From Sediminibacterium sp. (lineage in GTDB: Bacteria > Bacteroidota > Bacteroidia > B-17B0 > Aurantibacillaceae): a stretch of 64,000 nt of DNA. Below are positions 46,228-56,500 of the stretch, piece by piece. The stretch covers positions 62,001 through 126,000 of the forward strand of contig JASGCO010000007.1 in NCBI GenBank assembly GCA_030054095.1, written 5' to 3'. The notes beneath the pieces are model-generated. The model was not told the origin of the DNA and searched no databases. It saw only the letters and a list, made by a program, of their open reading frames with translations. How positions within the stretch are numbered: position 1 is the stretch's first letter; every line of letters starts with the position of its first letter. A program made the translations under genes and the position numbers.

Positions 46228-47271
46228 CTACTTTTTAACAGTGGCCGGAGGTGTAAAATAACTAATGTTTGCCAGAATTTTGCCGAATACGTAATACTGT
46301 ATCATTGCCCATTCCTGATCCTTGGCAAAGCGCATAAAACAACGTTCAGGATCGTATTTGTAAAGGATACCCGATTCATTCGTGCGCCCGGGTTGTGGTG
46401 CCCGGCGGTAAAAAGAATATATTTTGGAAATATTAAAATTGTCTGTGATGATCATGCGGATATAAGGATTACCTTGTCGTGCCAGCGAATCAGCGAGTTG
46501 AGGTACGCTTTTGGTAAACAAGGTTTCGTAAGAAACATTTTGAAAATAGGAAAGGTACTGACGCATGCGGTTCGAATCATAGGAAACGTTGTTGCCCTTT
46601 GCATCCAGCAAACTGATGGCATTTATATTTTTGAGATTAATGGTGAACGACGAATCCGGTGATTCCAATAATTCCATTTTGATCTGACGGATTTGCGCGG
46701 GAACATAGTTAAGTACTAAGCGGTCGCGCCATTCATCTTCAGAAACAAAATACCGTGTATTTAAAAATCCTACAAATCCCGGAATATGCACAATGTAAGG
46801 ATCGGGATAATTTTCTCCGGTTTCCGGATTGGTTAAAATCATGTATGAGCCTTCATGATCGTAACTTTCGTGACCTACGTAATACTGTTTTACCAGTTCA
46901 TCATCTACATAAATCTCAGTTTTAATCGCTCTTGAACTCATCAGCCGGAGGGTGGTTTGCTTTAACGATTTTGGAACTTTCGACCGCACCTCGGCTTGTT
47001 TTATGGTTTCCAGTAAAATGGTAATAGCATCTTTCCGGGCAGGGTATTTATCATTTACAAACCATTCATTGTTTTTTCGCATAAGTGTTACTTTCCCACC
47101 GTTTTTATCGGCCATAAAAATGCGTGTAATTTTAGCCGTATCCTCAAATTTAAAATTCTGGGCCTCTTTATCTACACTTGCATTTCCTCCTTTTTTACGG
47201 AAAACAAATACAGCCAGCAAGCATAGCGCCAGCAATACTATTATCGTGATAACAGAACGTTTCTTTTTCAT
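46228..47271 (-). CDS. DUF4340 domain-containing protein
   Basis: 347 residues. One N-terminal membrane helix (VITIIVLLALCLLAVFVFRK) anchors a periplasmic DUF4340 region. The matching pattern is FKFEDTAKITRIFMADKNGG, MRKNNEWFVNDKYPARKDAI and YYVGHESYDHEGSYMILT. DUF4340 proteins are often found near gliding or ABC-transporter genes, but no activity is known. It lies 42 bp after the PorP/SprF gene on the same strand and 75 bp before dnaN, so it probably belongs to the T9SS-related transcript that begins at 51125. Confidence 0.85.
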   Translation of the reverse strand: MKKKRSVITIIVLLALCLLAVFVFRKKGGNASVDKEAQNFKFEDTAKITRIFMADKNGGKVTLMRKNNEWFVNDKYPARKDAITILLETIKQAEVRSKVPKSLKQTTLRLMSSRAIKTEIYVDDELVKQYYVGHESYDHEGSYMILTNPETGENYPDPYIVHIPGFVGFLNTRYFVSEDEWRDRLVLNYVPAQIRQIKMELLESPDSSFTINLKNINAISLLDAKGNNVSYDSNRMRQYLSYFQNVSYETLFTKSVPQLADSLARQGNPYIRMIITDNFNISKIYSFYRRAPQPGRTNESGILYKYDPERCFMRFAKDQEWAMIQYYVFGKILANISYFTPPATVKK

Positions 47272-47312
47272 GTTAAATAAGGGAGAGTACAGTTAATAAT
47301 TTAAATCCGGTA

Positions 47313-48380
47313 TTAGTTGGAGGCGTTACTGTTTTGTGCCCTGAATTCACTCCGGGCCTCGAACAGTGAACTGGCCAGTATGTTATAGCGTAGCGCTACT
47401 TCAAAACCGCCCTGATAACGACTGGCAGCTTTGTATCCTGATAAGTTAACGTCGTAAGACAGACCTACCGCAAAATCGCCCATTTCATAAGTAATTTTAG
47501 GGATCAATCCATCATCGGAACGGTAAAAAATACCTACACCTATAGCATTTTCGGTACGTTGCCCGGTTACTTTGGTGCCCATTTTAACCCTGTATTTTAC
47601 AAATGTTCCGGTAACATACTGAAATGCTTTTTTCTGGCTTTGTAAGTTAAATGCAGGCGTGATACTGAATTTAGTATCCTCGAAATCAAAATGAGATGTA
47701 AATAGCGCTACATAGCGAACCGGCAGTTTATAGGTTGAGCCGGGACCAAATTCCTGCACCGGGCGGTTAATATGGTGAATAGCTACACCCAAACGGAAAG
47801 AGGTAAGGTCATCGTGATCCTGATCAATTTTTACTTTCTGATATTCGTAAGCAAAACCAGCTCCTAAATCGGTGGTTGTGTAATTACGAAACGCCACACT
47901 TTCTAAAGAAGCTTGTTGAGGGTCAATTTTATTACCGTCGTACTGACTGGCGTATGTTAAGCGGTTATAATTGGCCGTTGTCATATTCGGTCCGCCATAC
48001 AAGCCTAAACTCATGGCACTGCGTTTTCCGGTGCGTATTATCCCAGATACATTTAATAAAGCGATTGTATTATTCAGGTTGGCAGCACCGGTCCGGTCAT
48101 TAAATACCGTTAAGCCTAAACCAACAAATCCCTTTCTTTTCTTGGTTTTATACAATCCTCCGTCAACAGAAATGGCGATGGTTTTAAATGCGTTACCCAT
48201 ACTAGCCCATTGCTCACGGTAATTGGCAATAGCCCTGAAGTAACCGTTATAAAACCCGGTATTGGCCGGATTAAGCGCTACTGGAGTTTCATAAATCTGA
48301 GAAAAGTGCATATCCTGTGCATTTAACGATTTTGATAAAATCAGTAAACCAAAGCAGGAGAGTAAAAATTTAGTTTTCAT
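47313..48380 (-). CDS. PorP/SprF family type IX secretion-associated membrane protein
   Basis: 355 residues, an outer-membrane beta-barrel with signal peptide (KTKFLLSCFGLLILSKSLNA). The family start DMHFSQIYETPVALNPANTG (residues about 23-42) is diagnostic, followed by YREQWASMGNAFKTIAISVD. PorP/SprF proteins help surface attachment or secretion of T9SS type B substrates in Bacteroidota. It lies 21 bp after the CotH/T9SS type B gene, the typical substrate-PorP pairing, and probably handles that protein. The C-terminal 80 residues are barrel-like strands ending FEVALRYNILASS. Confidence 0.95.
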   Translation of the reverse strand: MKTKFLLSCFGLLILSKSLNAQDMHFSQIYETPVALNPANTGFYNGYFRAIANYREQWASMGNAFKTIAISVDGGLYKTKKRKGFVGLGLTVFNDRTGAANLNNTIALLNVSGIIRTGKRSAMSLGLYGGPNMTTANYNRLTYASQYDGNKIDPQQASLESVAFRNYTTTDLGAGFAYEYQKVKIDQDHDDLTSFRLGVAIHHINRPVQEFGPGSTYKLPVRYVALFTSHFDFEDTKFSITPAFNLQSQKKAFQYVTGTFVKYRVKMGTKVTGQRTENAIGVGIFYRSDDGLIPKITYEMGDFAVGLSYDVNLSGYKAASRYQGGFEVALRYNILASSLFEARSEFRAQNSNASN

Positions 48381-48401
48381 ACGTCTGTTTCGTAAAAGTC
48401 T

Positions 48402-51125
48402 TTAGCGGATTAAAGTAACATTTCCTTTTAAGACCTTGCTTTCATTATAAGCATTTTTATAGGTAATTAAATAAGCATAAACTCCCGTTTGCGAAAGACT
48501 GCTTTCAAATGTACCGTCCCATCCTTTGCGTGGATCTGTAGTACGGAATACTTCCTGTCCCCATCGGTTCCAGATACGGAACTCAAACTCTTTACTGTAG
48601 ATGGCAGGTCCAAGTGCCGCAAAGAAATCATTTATACCATCGCCATTAGGTGTAAAGCCGGTTGGCATGGAGATATCCGTTTTTTTATCGGTAAATACAG
48701 CAACTACTTCATCATTCGTTTGAAAACCAATACTGATAGAATCAAGGCTTAAAGGACGATTGTTTAAAGGACTGTGAACTTTTAATTCCCAGTGGTCGAA
48801 AACGTATTGTGTATCGTTAGGAATAGCTTTAAAACTCATCTGACCTTTATAATACTTTGCAAAATGATCATACTTCTCAGGAAAAATAGTATTAATTCTT
48901 ACCTGACCAGCCCCTTCGGGTTCCACTTTTACAATCAGATCGTAAGGACCAACCAAGCCAAAGCAACCTGATTTTTTGAACTGATCCATAATTAATCCGC
49001 ACCGTACCCTGAGTTGTTCTTTCAACAAGGTATCAATATTGTAATCGAACGTATTTACCCCACTGGTATGAACCTGAGAAATACCATATTTGGTTTCATG
49101 CCTAGGAATTTCCAGTGAGTAAAGGGTTTTAATGTAGTTGAGGTGCTCATACATTTTTTCGCAGCGGAACGGACCGTTAATGAGATCCTGATAGCGATTG
49201 ATATAATCCTGTTTAAAACCCGGATTGAACGTTACAGAAAAAGTAGGAGAACCAAGCAGGTGTTCCAGTAATTTTGCGTGTCCTTTTGTGGTGAAGTTAG
49301 AGAAACTGGAGGCCGCTAGTGTAGTGGTTTGCTGAACATAGATACACGGGCTGGTAAACATTTGCTGATTAAATGAATATGTTGACTGTGCCAGACTGTT
49401 GAAACCAAGAATGTTAGGGCTATTCCACATAAAATAATGCCATTTGTTTCCTGGTTTTGTATTATCGTAGCCTTTAGCAAAAGCCACATTATAATCAAAC
49501 AAATCACTGTTAAGCAAGAAACTGTTATAAATCATATAATCCATAAAGCTGCTTTTATCCAGTCTTGACATGGCAGTAGCATAGTTAGTAGCACTACTCA
49601 TTGGCCGTGTCGTAATAAAGGTATAAACATCATTAGTCCAGGAAGAGTTGATAGAACCCGCCAAAGCGCCGCCTAAAAAGTGATGTACAAGTAAATCTTG
49701 TTTTTCGAGAGGTTGGCCCTTGTAGTAGTTATTATAATGCACATCATAATTTTCCATGATGTAATATATACCTCTGTACAAGCCATTAATAAATAAAATG
49801 ATGGGTTTGGCATGTAAACCATTTACATCCAGATTGTTTTTAATAGCATACGTTTGTGCAAAAAGATCACGTATCCCAGTCCCCTTAGGATCAACCGTTT
49901 GCCCCATTTGTTTGGAATAGCTTTCGTAATCGCCTGCTTTTACCTGAATGGTAGGGAAAAAGGTTCGTGTTGAAACGCCCAGCCCGGGATCGTTAAATAA
50001 CTGGTATTCAAAAGCGCATCCAAAACCACGTTCGTCATCAAGATTAACGGTAAACCCTTTTTGCTGACGGTTCCATAATTCAAAATCCTGTTTCCCGAAA
50101 GCACAGTATCCTTCGTTTATTAATTTTTTATTTTCAAAGTATTCAACATGGCCGATGGAGTTGGCTATTGGTACCTGAAAAAAATTGGTATCAATGGCTA
50201 TGGACAATACACCAAAACGATCGGAAATGGTTTGGTCATCAACTTCACCAAAATACGTGTTGGTTTCAACAAAGCTAGGCAGGGCCTTTATTGTAGTTGT
50301 GGCGTTAGGAAATGCTCTGGCCCTCCATAATTCAGTTGAAGTAGCGTTCCCGCCTACAGGATCAGGGAAAAAAACGATAGGGGCCGCTGAATTGGTAAAG
50401 GTGTACAGTGTTGAATTAGCCCCTCCCTGAACAGGAACGGATCCGTCAGTCGTGTACCATACCTCGTAATTGGCATAATCGCCAAAATCACCAATTGTGT
50501 TAGTGGCGGTTAAAATAATGTCAATCTGTGTCAGATTGCCCGGATACCAGCCGGCCGATTGTGAAAAGGTTGGGGTAGGGGCGTATGTATCGTATTTATT
50601 TGCGGCAGGAAACGCATTATTGGATAATCCGAAACTGGTTTGGTTCGTAAAAACGTTCCAGATAATAGAGCCATCCGTTTTACGTCCCCAGGTATGGTTC
50701 GATTCGTGTCGTTGAATTTTAACCGAATCGCGGATTACCCGTCCGCTTGTGCTGTTATCTACCAGAAACAGCCATTGATTTTTACATTGATCAAGTGTAA
50801 AATTAGCATGTACCTGTCCGTTCGATACTTCATTGCGGCCACTTAACCAAACAGTACGAATTCCGTTTACACCAATGGTAAACGTGTTAGGAAAACGCCA
50901 TTTCAGTAAGTTAGTGCGGTCGTTAGACAAGTAATAATTACCAAGGTTCAAACTGGAAGTATGGGCGCAGTATATTTCTACCCAATCAGGCGTCTGACCA
51001 TAATTATCGTTTTGCGCGGTTTGATTGCTGGCTGAGTACTCATTGATCCGCAATGCCTGAGCATTCAGTTGGTTAAGTGACAGAAAAGATCCGATAACCA
51101 ACATTAATAGCTTAATTTTTCGCAT
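48402..51125 (-). CDS. Secreted LTD/CotH-family protein with T9SS type B (gliding motility) sorting domain
   Basis: 907 residues. Signal peptide 1-23 (RKIKLLMLVIGSFLSLNQLNA). Residues 24-155 are a lamin-tail domain (LRINEYSASNQTAQNDNYGQ; DWVEIYC). Residues about 200-270 resemble a chitobiase-type Ig repeat (YEVWYTTDGSVPVQG). Residues about 310-690 form a CotH kinase-like domain with IIYMENYD-like YYIMENYDVHY and FMDYMIYNSFLLNSDLFDYN. Residues about 820-907 are the T9SS type B sorting domain (MPTGFTPNGDGINDFF; FRIWNRWGQEVF; WDGT). It is exported by the Sec and type IX systems to the surface. It is the first gene of a run with PorP/SprF downstream; a TACGTTTG box lies 11 nt before ATG 51125. 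Confidence 0.95.
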   Translation of the reverse strand: MRKIKLLMLVIGSFLSLNQLNAQALRINEYSASNQTAQNDNYGQTPDWVEIYCAHTSSLNLGNYYLSNDRTNLLKWRFPNTFTIGVNGIRTVWLSGRNEVSNGQVHANFTLDQCKNQWLFLVDNSTSGRVIRDSVKIQRHESNHTWGRKTDGSIIWNVFTNQTSFGLSNNAFPAANKYDTYAPTPTFSQSAGWYPGNLTQIDIILTATNTIGDFGDYANYEVWYTTDGSVPVQGGANSTLYTFTNSAAPIVFFPDPVGGNATSTELWRARAFPNATTTIKALPSFVETNTYFGEVDDQTISDRFGVLSIAIDTNFFQVPIANSIGHVEYFENKKLINEGYCAFGKQDFELWNRQQKGFTVNLDDERGFGCAFEYQLFNDPGLGVSTRTFFPTIQVKAGDYESYSKQMGQTVDPKGTGIRDLFAQTYAIKNNLDVNGLHAKPIILFINGLYRGIYYIMENYDVHYNNYYKGQPLEKQDLLVHHFLGGALAGSINSSWTNDVYTFITTRPMSSATNYATAMSRLDKSSFMDYMIYNSFLLNSDLFDYNVAFAKGYDNTKPGNKWHYFMWNSPNILGFNSLAQSTYSFNQQMFTSPCIYVQQTTTLAASSFSNFTTKGHAKLLEHLLGSPTFSVTFNPGFKQDYINRYQDLINGPFRCEKMYEHLNYIKTLYSLEIPRHETKYGISQVHTSGVNTFDYNIDTLLKEQLRVRCGLIMDQFKKSGCFGLVGPYDLIVKVEPEGAGQVRINTIFPEKYDHFAKYYKGQMSFKAIPNDTQYVFDHWELKVHSPLNNRPLSLDSISIGFQTNDEVVAVFTDKKTDISMPTGFTPNGDGINDFFAALGPAIYSKEFEFRIWNRWGQEVFRTTDPRKGWDGTFESSLSQTGVYAYLITYKNAYNESKVLKGNVTLIR

Positions 51126-51136
51126 ATGTTTTATAG

Positions 51137-51144
51137 CAAACGTA
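51137..51144 (-). promoter_or_regulatory. -7 promoter box TACGTTTG before the CotH/T9SS gene
   Basis: A full TAnnTTTG match on the minus strand, 11 nt before ATG 51125; the -33 region reads ATTT at 19 nt, a weak match. Confidence 0.5.
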
Positions 51145-51257
51145 ATTAGTTCTTATGAATGGTAAATATAGTTATAAGTTGGCAAACCTCAAATAATTAC
51201 GCCTATTTGGTTACTTTTTTGTTAAATTTTAGATGTTAAAGACATCTTTTTTAAATG

Positions 51258-51265
51258 TAACTTTG
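51258..51265 (+). promoter_or_regulatory. -7 promoter box TAACTTTG before the amidophosphoribosyltransferase gene
   Basis: A full TAnnTTTG match 12 nt before ATG 51278. It shows that 51278, not an upstream in-frame codon at 51233, is the translation start. Confidence 0.6.
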
Positions 51266-51277
51266 CGTTTTTCTTTT

Positions 51278-53179
51278 ATGAGTGATTTAATAAAACACGA
51301 ATGTGGCATTGCCCTGGTAAGACTTCTTAAACCCATAGAGTACTACAAAGCAAAGTACGGCTCGGCCCGGTATGGAATACATAAGATGTATCAGTTGATG
51401 GAAAAGATGATTAACCGCGGTCAGGATGGAGCAGGCGTGGCTTCTATAAAGCTCGATGTGGAACCGGGAACGCAGTACATTGACCGTTTACGATCCATTG
51501 AAAGTAAGGCAACCCAGGATATTTTCAGTCAAATCAACGATTTATTTGTTAAAGCACAGCGTAAAAATCCTCAGGAGTATAAAGATGCCCAGTGGCAAAA
51601 AAAGAACATCCCTTTTTTGGGAGAATTGTTGCTGGGGCATTTGCGTTACGGAACGTATGGTAAAAACAGTATTCATAGTTGCCACCCCTTCCGTCGCCAA
51701 AATAACTGGATGAGCAGAAATCTGGTGGTAGCCGGAAATTTTAACCTTACCAATGTGGACGAATTATTTGAGCATTTGGTAGAATTGGGGCAACATCCTC
51801 GCGAGAAGGCAGATACGGTAACGGTAATGGAAAAAATAGGCCATTTTCTGGATAAGGAAAATGATAAATTATTTAAACAATTTAAAGAAAAGGAAGACGA
51901 TAACCGTGCCATCAGCAAACTTATTCAGGAAAATCTGGATGTAGTAAGCATTCTTAAAGAAAGTAGTAAACGGTGGGATGGCGGATATGTTATTGGTGGC
52001 TTAATAGGTCATGGGGATGCGTTTGTCTTACGCGATCCGAACGGAATACGTCCCGCGTTTTATTATAGTGATGATGAGGTAGTGGTAGTGGCCAGTGAAC
52101 GCCCGGTAATACAAACCGTGTTCAACGTATCCTATGAAGCCATCAAGGAAGTTAAGCCCGGTCATGCGGTTGTTATCAAGAAAAACGGCAAGCTGAGCGA
52201 ACACGAAATTATTGAACCACAACCGCTCAAAGCCTGTTCGTTCGAACGCATCTATTTCAGCAGAGGTAACGATGCCGATATTTACCGTGAACGTAATGCC
52301 TTAGGCCGTAATCTTGTACCACAGGTATTAAAATCTATTGATTATGATTTGGAAAATACCGTATTCAGTTATATTCCCAATACGGCGGAAGTAGCTTTTG
52401 GAGGTCTTGTAGAAGGTATAGATGATTATCTGAACAAGTTGAAGGCCACTGAAATTCTTAAAATGGGTGGAAATGTAACGGAACCCGCCCTCAGTAATCT
52501 GTTGAAATTACATCCCCGGATTCATAAAATTGTTTTGAAGGATGCAAAGCAAAGAACGTTTATAACCGATGATGAAAGCAGGGATAGCCTGGTTAATCTG
52601 GTATATGATATTACGTATGGTACCGTTCGTAAAGGTATCGATAACCTAGTGGTATTAGATGACAGTATAGTAAGAGGGACAACGCTTAAGCAGAGTATCC
52701 TTCGCATACTCGATCGTTTGGAACCCCGGAAAATCATAGTAGTATCTTCTGCTCCTCAGATCCGTTATCCGGATTGTTACGGGATAGATATGGCAGTGCT
52801 GAATAAATTTATAGCGTTTGAGGCTTGTGTACAGCTTATTAAGGAAACCGGAAGACAGGCGACCCTCGATCGCCTTTACCAACGTGCTTTGGAAGAAGTA
52901 GAACGTCCTAAAGAAGAGCAGGCGAATTTGGTAAAAGAATTGTATGCTACATTTACTACCGAAGAAATTTCTCAGAAAATAGCGGAGTTATTGAAACCGG
53001 CTGAATTAAAAGCGAATCTTGAAATTATTTATCAAAGCATAGAAGGTTTGCATCTGGCTTGTCCGCATAATTTGGGAGATTGGTACTTTACCGGTAATTA
53101 CCCTACGGCAGGCGGCATGAAGGTCAGTAACCGTGCTTTTATTAATTACATGCAAGGAAAAAGTATAAGAGCTTATTAA
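51278..53179 (+). CDS. Amidophosphoribosyltransferase, long Bacteroidota form
   Basis: 633 residues. It belongs to the PurF family: an N-terminal class II glutamine amidotransferase and a C-terminal phosphoribosyltransferase. The catalytic cysteine is C9 (MSDLIKHECGIAL); maturation would remove the first eight residues. The amidotransferase has RGQDGAGVAS, GHLRYGTYG and FVLRDPNGIRP; the PRPP loop is LVVLDDSIVRGTTLKQSI. It is about 130 residues longer than E. coli PurF, with insertions in the glutaminase half (KDAQWQKKNIPFLG region). Bacteroidota often carry this long form in addition to a normal purF, so it may be a specialised paralog rather than the main purine enzyme; I leave the symbol open. 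Confidence 0.9.
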   Translation: MSDLIKHECGIALVRLLKPIEYYKAKYGSARYGIHKMYQLMEKMINRGQDGAGVASIKLDVEPGTQYIDRLRSIESKATQDIFSQINDLFVKAQRKNPQEYKDAQWQKKNIPFLGELLLGHLRYGTYGKNSIHSCHPFRRQNNWMSRNLVVAGNFNLTNVDELFEHLVELGQHPREKADTVTVMEKIGHFLDKENDKLFKQFKEKEDDNRAISKLIQENLDVVSILKESSKRWDGGYVIGGLIGHGDAFVLRDPNGIRPAFYYSDDEVVVVASERPVIQTVFNVSYEAIKEVKPGHAVVIKKNGKLSEHEIIEPQPLKACSFERIYFSRGNDADIYRERNALGRNLVPQVLKSIDYDLENTVFSYIPNTAEVAFGGLVEGIDDYLNKLKATEILKMGGNVTEPALSNLLKLHPRIHKIVLKDAKQRTFITDDESRDSLVNLVYDITYGTVRKGIDNLVVLDDSIVRGTTLKQSILRILDRLEPRKIIVVSSAPQIRYPDCYGIDMAVLNKFIAFEACVQLIKETGRQATLDRLYQRALEEVERPKEEQANLVKELYATFTTEEISQKIAELLKPAELKANLEIIYQSIEGLHLACPHNLGDWYFTGNYPTAGGMKVSNRAFINYMQGKSIRAY

Positions 53180-53536
53180 ACGTTTTAAACGTTTTGAAAA
53201 CAAATAACTCCTTCTTGTAAAACGACACGTTCGTTTAACCTATTGATCTTGCATTTTATAAGCAAATGAATCTTCCTGTTTTATCTCACTTAAAACGGCT
53301 AAGGTATATATTGCTACTGTTAACACCCGTGAAGAATAATACTTCTCTTTTTTTGTTAAGACCAGAAAACACATTCCTAAATGCGGTGCAACAGGTTCAA
53401 AAGGGAAAATATCCGCCAGTTGTTTAACAAATAGGTGAGACCAGAGAAGTACAAAAAGGGCGGGCAAATGTTAATAACAAAGCAAACTTTTATGTGAGGG
53501 GTTTGTTACATTTAAAGTTCGTAATCAAAACATAAA
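53180..53536. other. 357-bp intergenic region before the giant T9SS gene
   Basis: No convincing gene. A 75-codon minus-strand frame (53467-53240, TTG start) has no promoter, no ribosome-binding site and no recognised motif and is left uncalled. The last 60 bp hold TTTGTTACATTTAAAG, a possible promoter for the plus-strand gene at 53537. Confidence 0.5.
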
Positions 53537-56500
53537 ATGAAAAAAACAAAAATTAACAGGCATACACTTACCTGGTTAGTGGTATGGTGTTTGTTTATGC
53601 TCGGCCGTTCCCAAAATGTGAACGTATCAGGAGCTTTGGTAGGAAATGGAAGTTATGCCACATTGGGGGCAGCTTTTACCGCTATTAATGGAGGTACTCA
53701 AACTGGCGCTGCTATTACTGTAAACATTGTAGGAAATACTACAGAAAGTGCTTCCGCGCTATTACTCAACGGTGGATGGGCTTCAATGAACATAGCACCT
53801 TCAGGTGGGGCATCTCGTGTTGTTTCAGGAACTGTTGTCGGACCATTGATTGATTTAAACGGTGTACAGAATGTATCGATTAACGGATTAAATACGGGAG
53901 GTAATTCATTAACACTTAGTAATCTGGATGCGGGAAATGCAACTACCTCTACAGTGCGTTTTATCAATGCGGCTTCAAATAACACAGTGGCTGCTTGTAG
54001 CATTTTAGGAGCATCTACTGGCGGAACAATCGGAAACATAGTATTTGCCACGGCAGGTGCTGTTAGTGGGAATAATAATAACTCGATCACCGGAAATACT
54101 ATTACTGCGGTTAGCAGTCTTAACTTACCGACAAATCTTATATATTCTGCCGGAACGGCTTCTGTAGGATTAGAAAATACAGGCAATCAGGTAACGAATA
54201 ATGTTATGTCAGACTTTTTTAATTCTACTGCTGTTTCGATAGGAGTAAATCTTGCATCGAATAATACCAGCTGGGTAATATCTGGCAACCGCTTTTTTCA
54301 ATCAGCCGCGCGTGTTGCCACAGTCGCTAATACCTATAATGCCATTTTGGTTAGTGGCGGAAGCAATTATACTATAAACAGCAATATTATAGGTTACTCG
54401 GCTAATAACGCAACAGGTACCATGACGTTAGCAGGAACGATCGCTGTTCGTTTTACCGGGATCGCAATGTCAGCAACCGCCGGAGGAACGCTATCTACTA
54501 TTCAGGGAAATACCGTGAGCGCAATTACATTAAGTACCTCCAGCGGAGCAGCAACAGCTGCAGGAATTTTATGCGGCATCAGCGTAACTGGTGGAAATGT
54601 ACAGATACAAAATAATGTGATTGGTGGAAATACAGGTACTAATTTATTGCAAGGGGTTCCTACTACCGCGCAAGGTGCTGTAGTGGGTATTAACGCGGGT
54701 AGTACCGGCTCGGTAAGTATTAGTAGTAATACCATTGGTGGCTTAACCTCAACAGGTGTAACCGCCGCAGTGTCAGGTGCTGTTTCAGGCATCAATGTGA
54801 GCGCTTCTTCTGCGGCTCTCACAATTACAGGTAATATGATCGGGAATGCCTCAGCCGATAATATGCGTGCGGGAACAAATGGCTTAACTACCGGCAGTTC
54901 TCTTGCCTCGGGTATTAACCTGCCTTCAACATCTACCGGAACAATTATTATTAATAGTAATACCATCCGTAATTTCAGTTCTTATGGTACAAATACATCA
55001 GGGTATGTACGTGGTATCTGGACAGCAGCGGCCACAGGAAATGCCAGTACATATTCAATTACCAATAATGCTATCAGCAATTTAATCAGTAATACAGCAA
55101 ATACGACTATTTCTAACGCGCAGGCTGCGGCTTGTGGTATTAATCTGGGAGTAGGTACTAATGGCGCCGTAACGGGTAATACCATAACAAACATCGCGTT
55201 GACGAATGCAACGGTAACAACCGTTAATTACGCGGCAGGTATTGGACTATCTAATGCTACCAGCAGCCGAATCTTCGGTAATCGCATTTATAACATCACA
55301 AATGCCGGTGTATCAACAGCAACAGCGTCACCCAATGTGGCGGCGGGAGTAATAATACGTTCCGGAACAACGGATGTAACGGTTTATAACAATTTTATTT
55401 CCTTAGGAAATGGATTCAGTAGCGGTTGTACGTTTATTGGTGTTCTGGCTAACCATGGCTCTACACCTGATCCTGTTGATAGAATTTATTTTAATACTAT
55501 TAATATTGAAGGCACTGCGGCAAGCGGTTCGCAATCTACATTCGGATTTCATCGTGGTGATTTTACTACCACGCTAAGAACTCAAACAGTTGATATTAAA
55601 AATAATTTAATTACCAATACCCGCACAGGTGGTACAGGTTCGCATTTTGCCATTGCTAATAATTTTGGAAATGCGGGTTCTGCAACTGGCTGGAGTACTG
55701 GCGCTTCAAATAACAACGTGTTAAACGCGGCAGCGGCAACTATTGGTTTCTGGAACGGTGTAAGTTATAACTTTTCCGGATGGCAAACCAATTCGTTGGG
55801 GGATGCTAATAGTTTTTCAGGGATAACGGTAACGTATGTGAACTCAGCAAACGATTTACATTTAAATATGGGATTAACACCTACTTTAATTGAATCAAAC
55901 GGACAAACTATTGCTGGCCTGACTAATGATATAGACGGACAGGTTCGGCCAGGACCGGCGGGTTCTGTTAATGGTGGCGCATTTTTACCAGATATTGGAG
56001 CGGATGAAATTGATGCGGTTCCTTTAGATATTCTCCCTCCGATTATTACACAAAATCCTTTAACGTTTACCTGTAGTACAGCAGACCGTACTTTTACAGC
56101 TACTATTGCCGACCTATCCGGAGCCCCTACAACAGGAACGGCACAACCCCGTGTGTATTTCAGAAAAAATGCAGGTGCATGGTTTTCTAACCAGGGAGCT
56201 TTAGTATCAGGTACAGGTAATAACGGCGTGTGGAGTTTCACTATCAGTAGTTCTGCCATGGGTGGTCTTTCTGCCGGCGATGTGATAAACTATTATGTCA
56301 TTGCTCAGGACGTTAATGGAAATATAGGCTCTAACCCATCAGCCGGTTTAGTTGCTACTAATGTAAATGCAGTAACCACGGCTCCAACTTCACCAAATGC
56401 TTACACGATTGCAGGTAATTTGTCCGGGTTATATACTGTTGGTGCAACAGGAACCTATTCTACGTTAACGGCGGCGGCCAATGCCTATAATACCAGTTGT

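Noticed and set aside
53240..53467. 75-codon minus-strand frame before the T9SS gene
   Set aside because: TTG start only, no promoter box or ribosome-binding site, no recognised motif; it could be real but I cannot support it.
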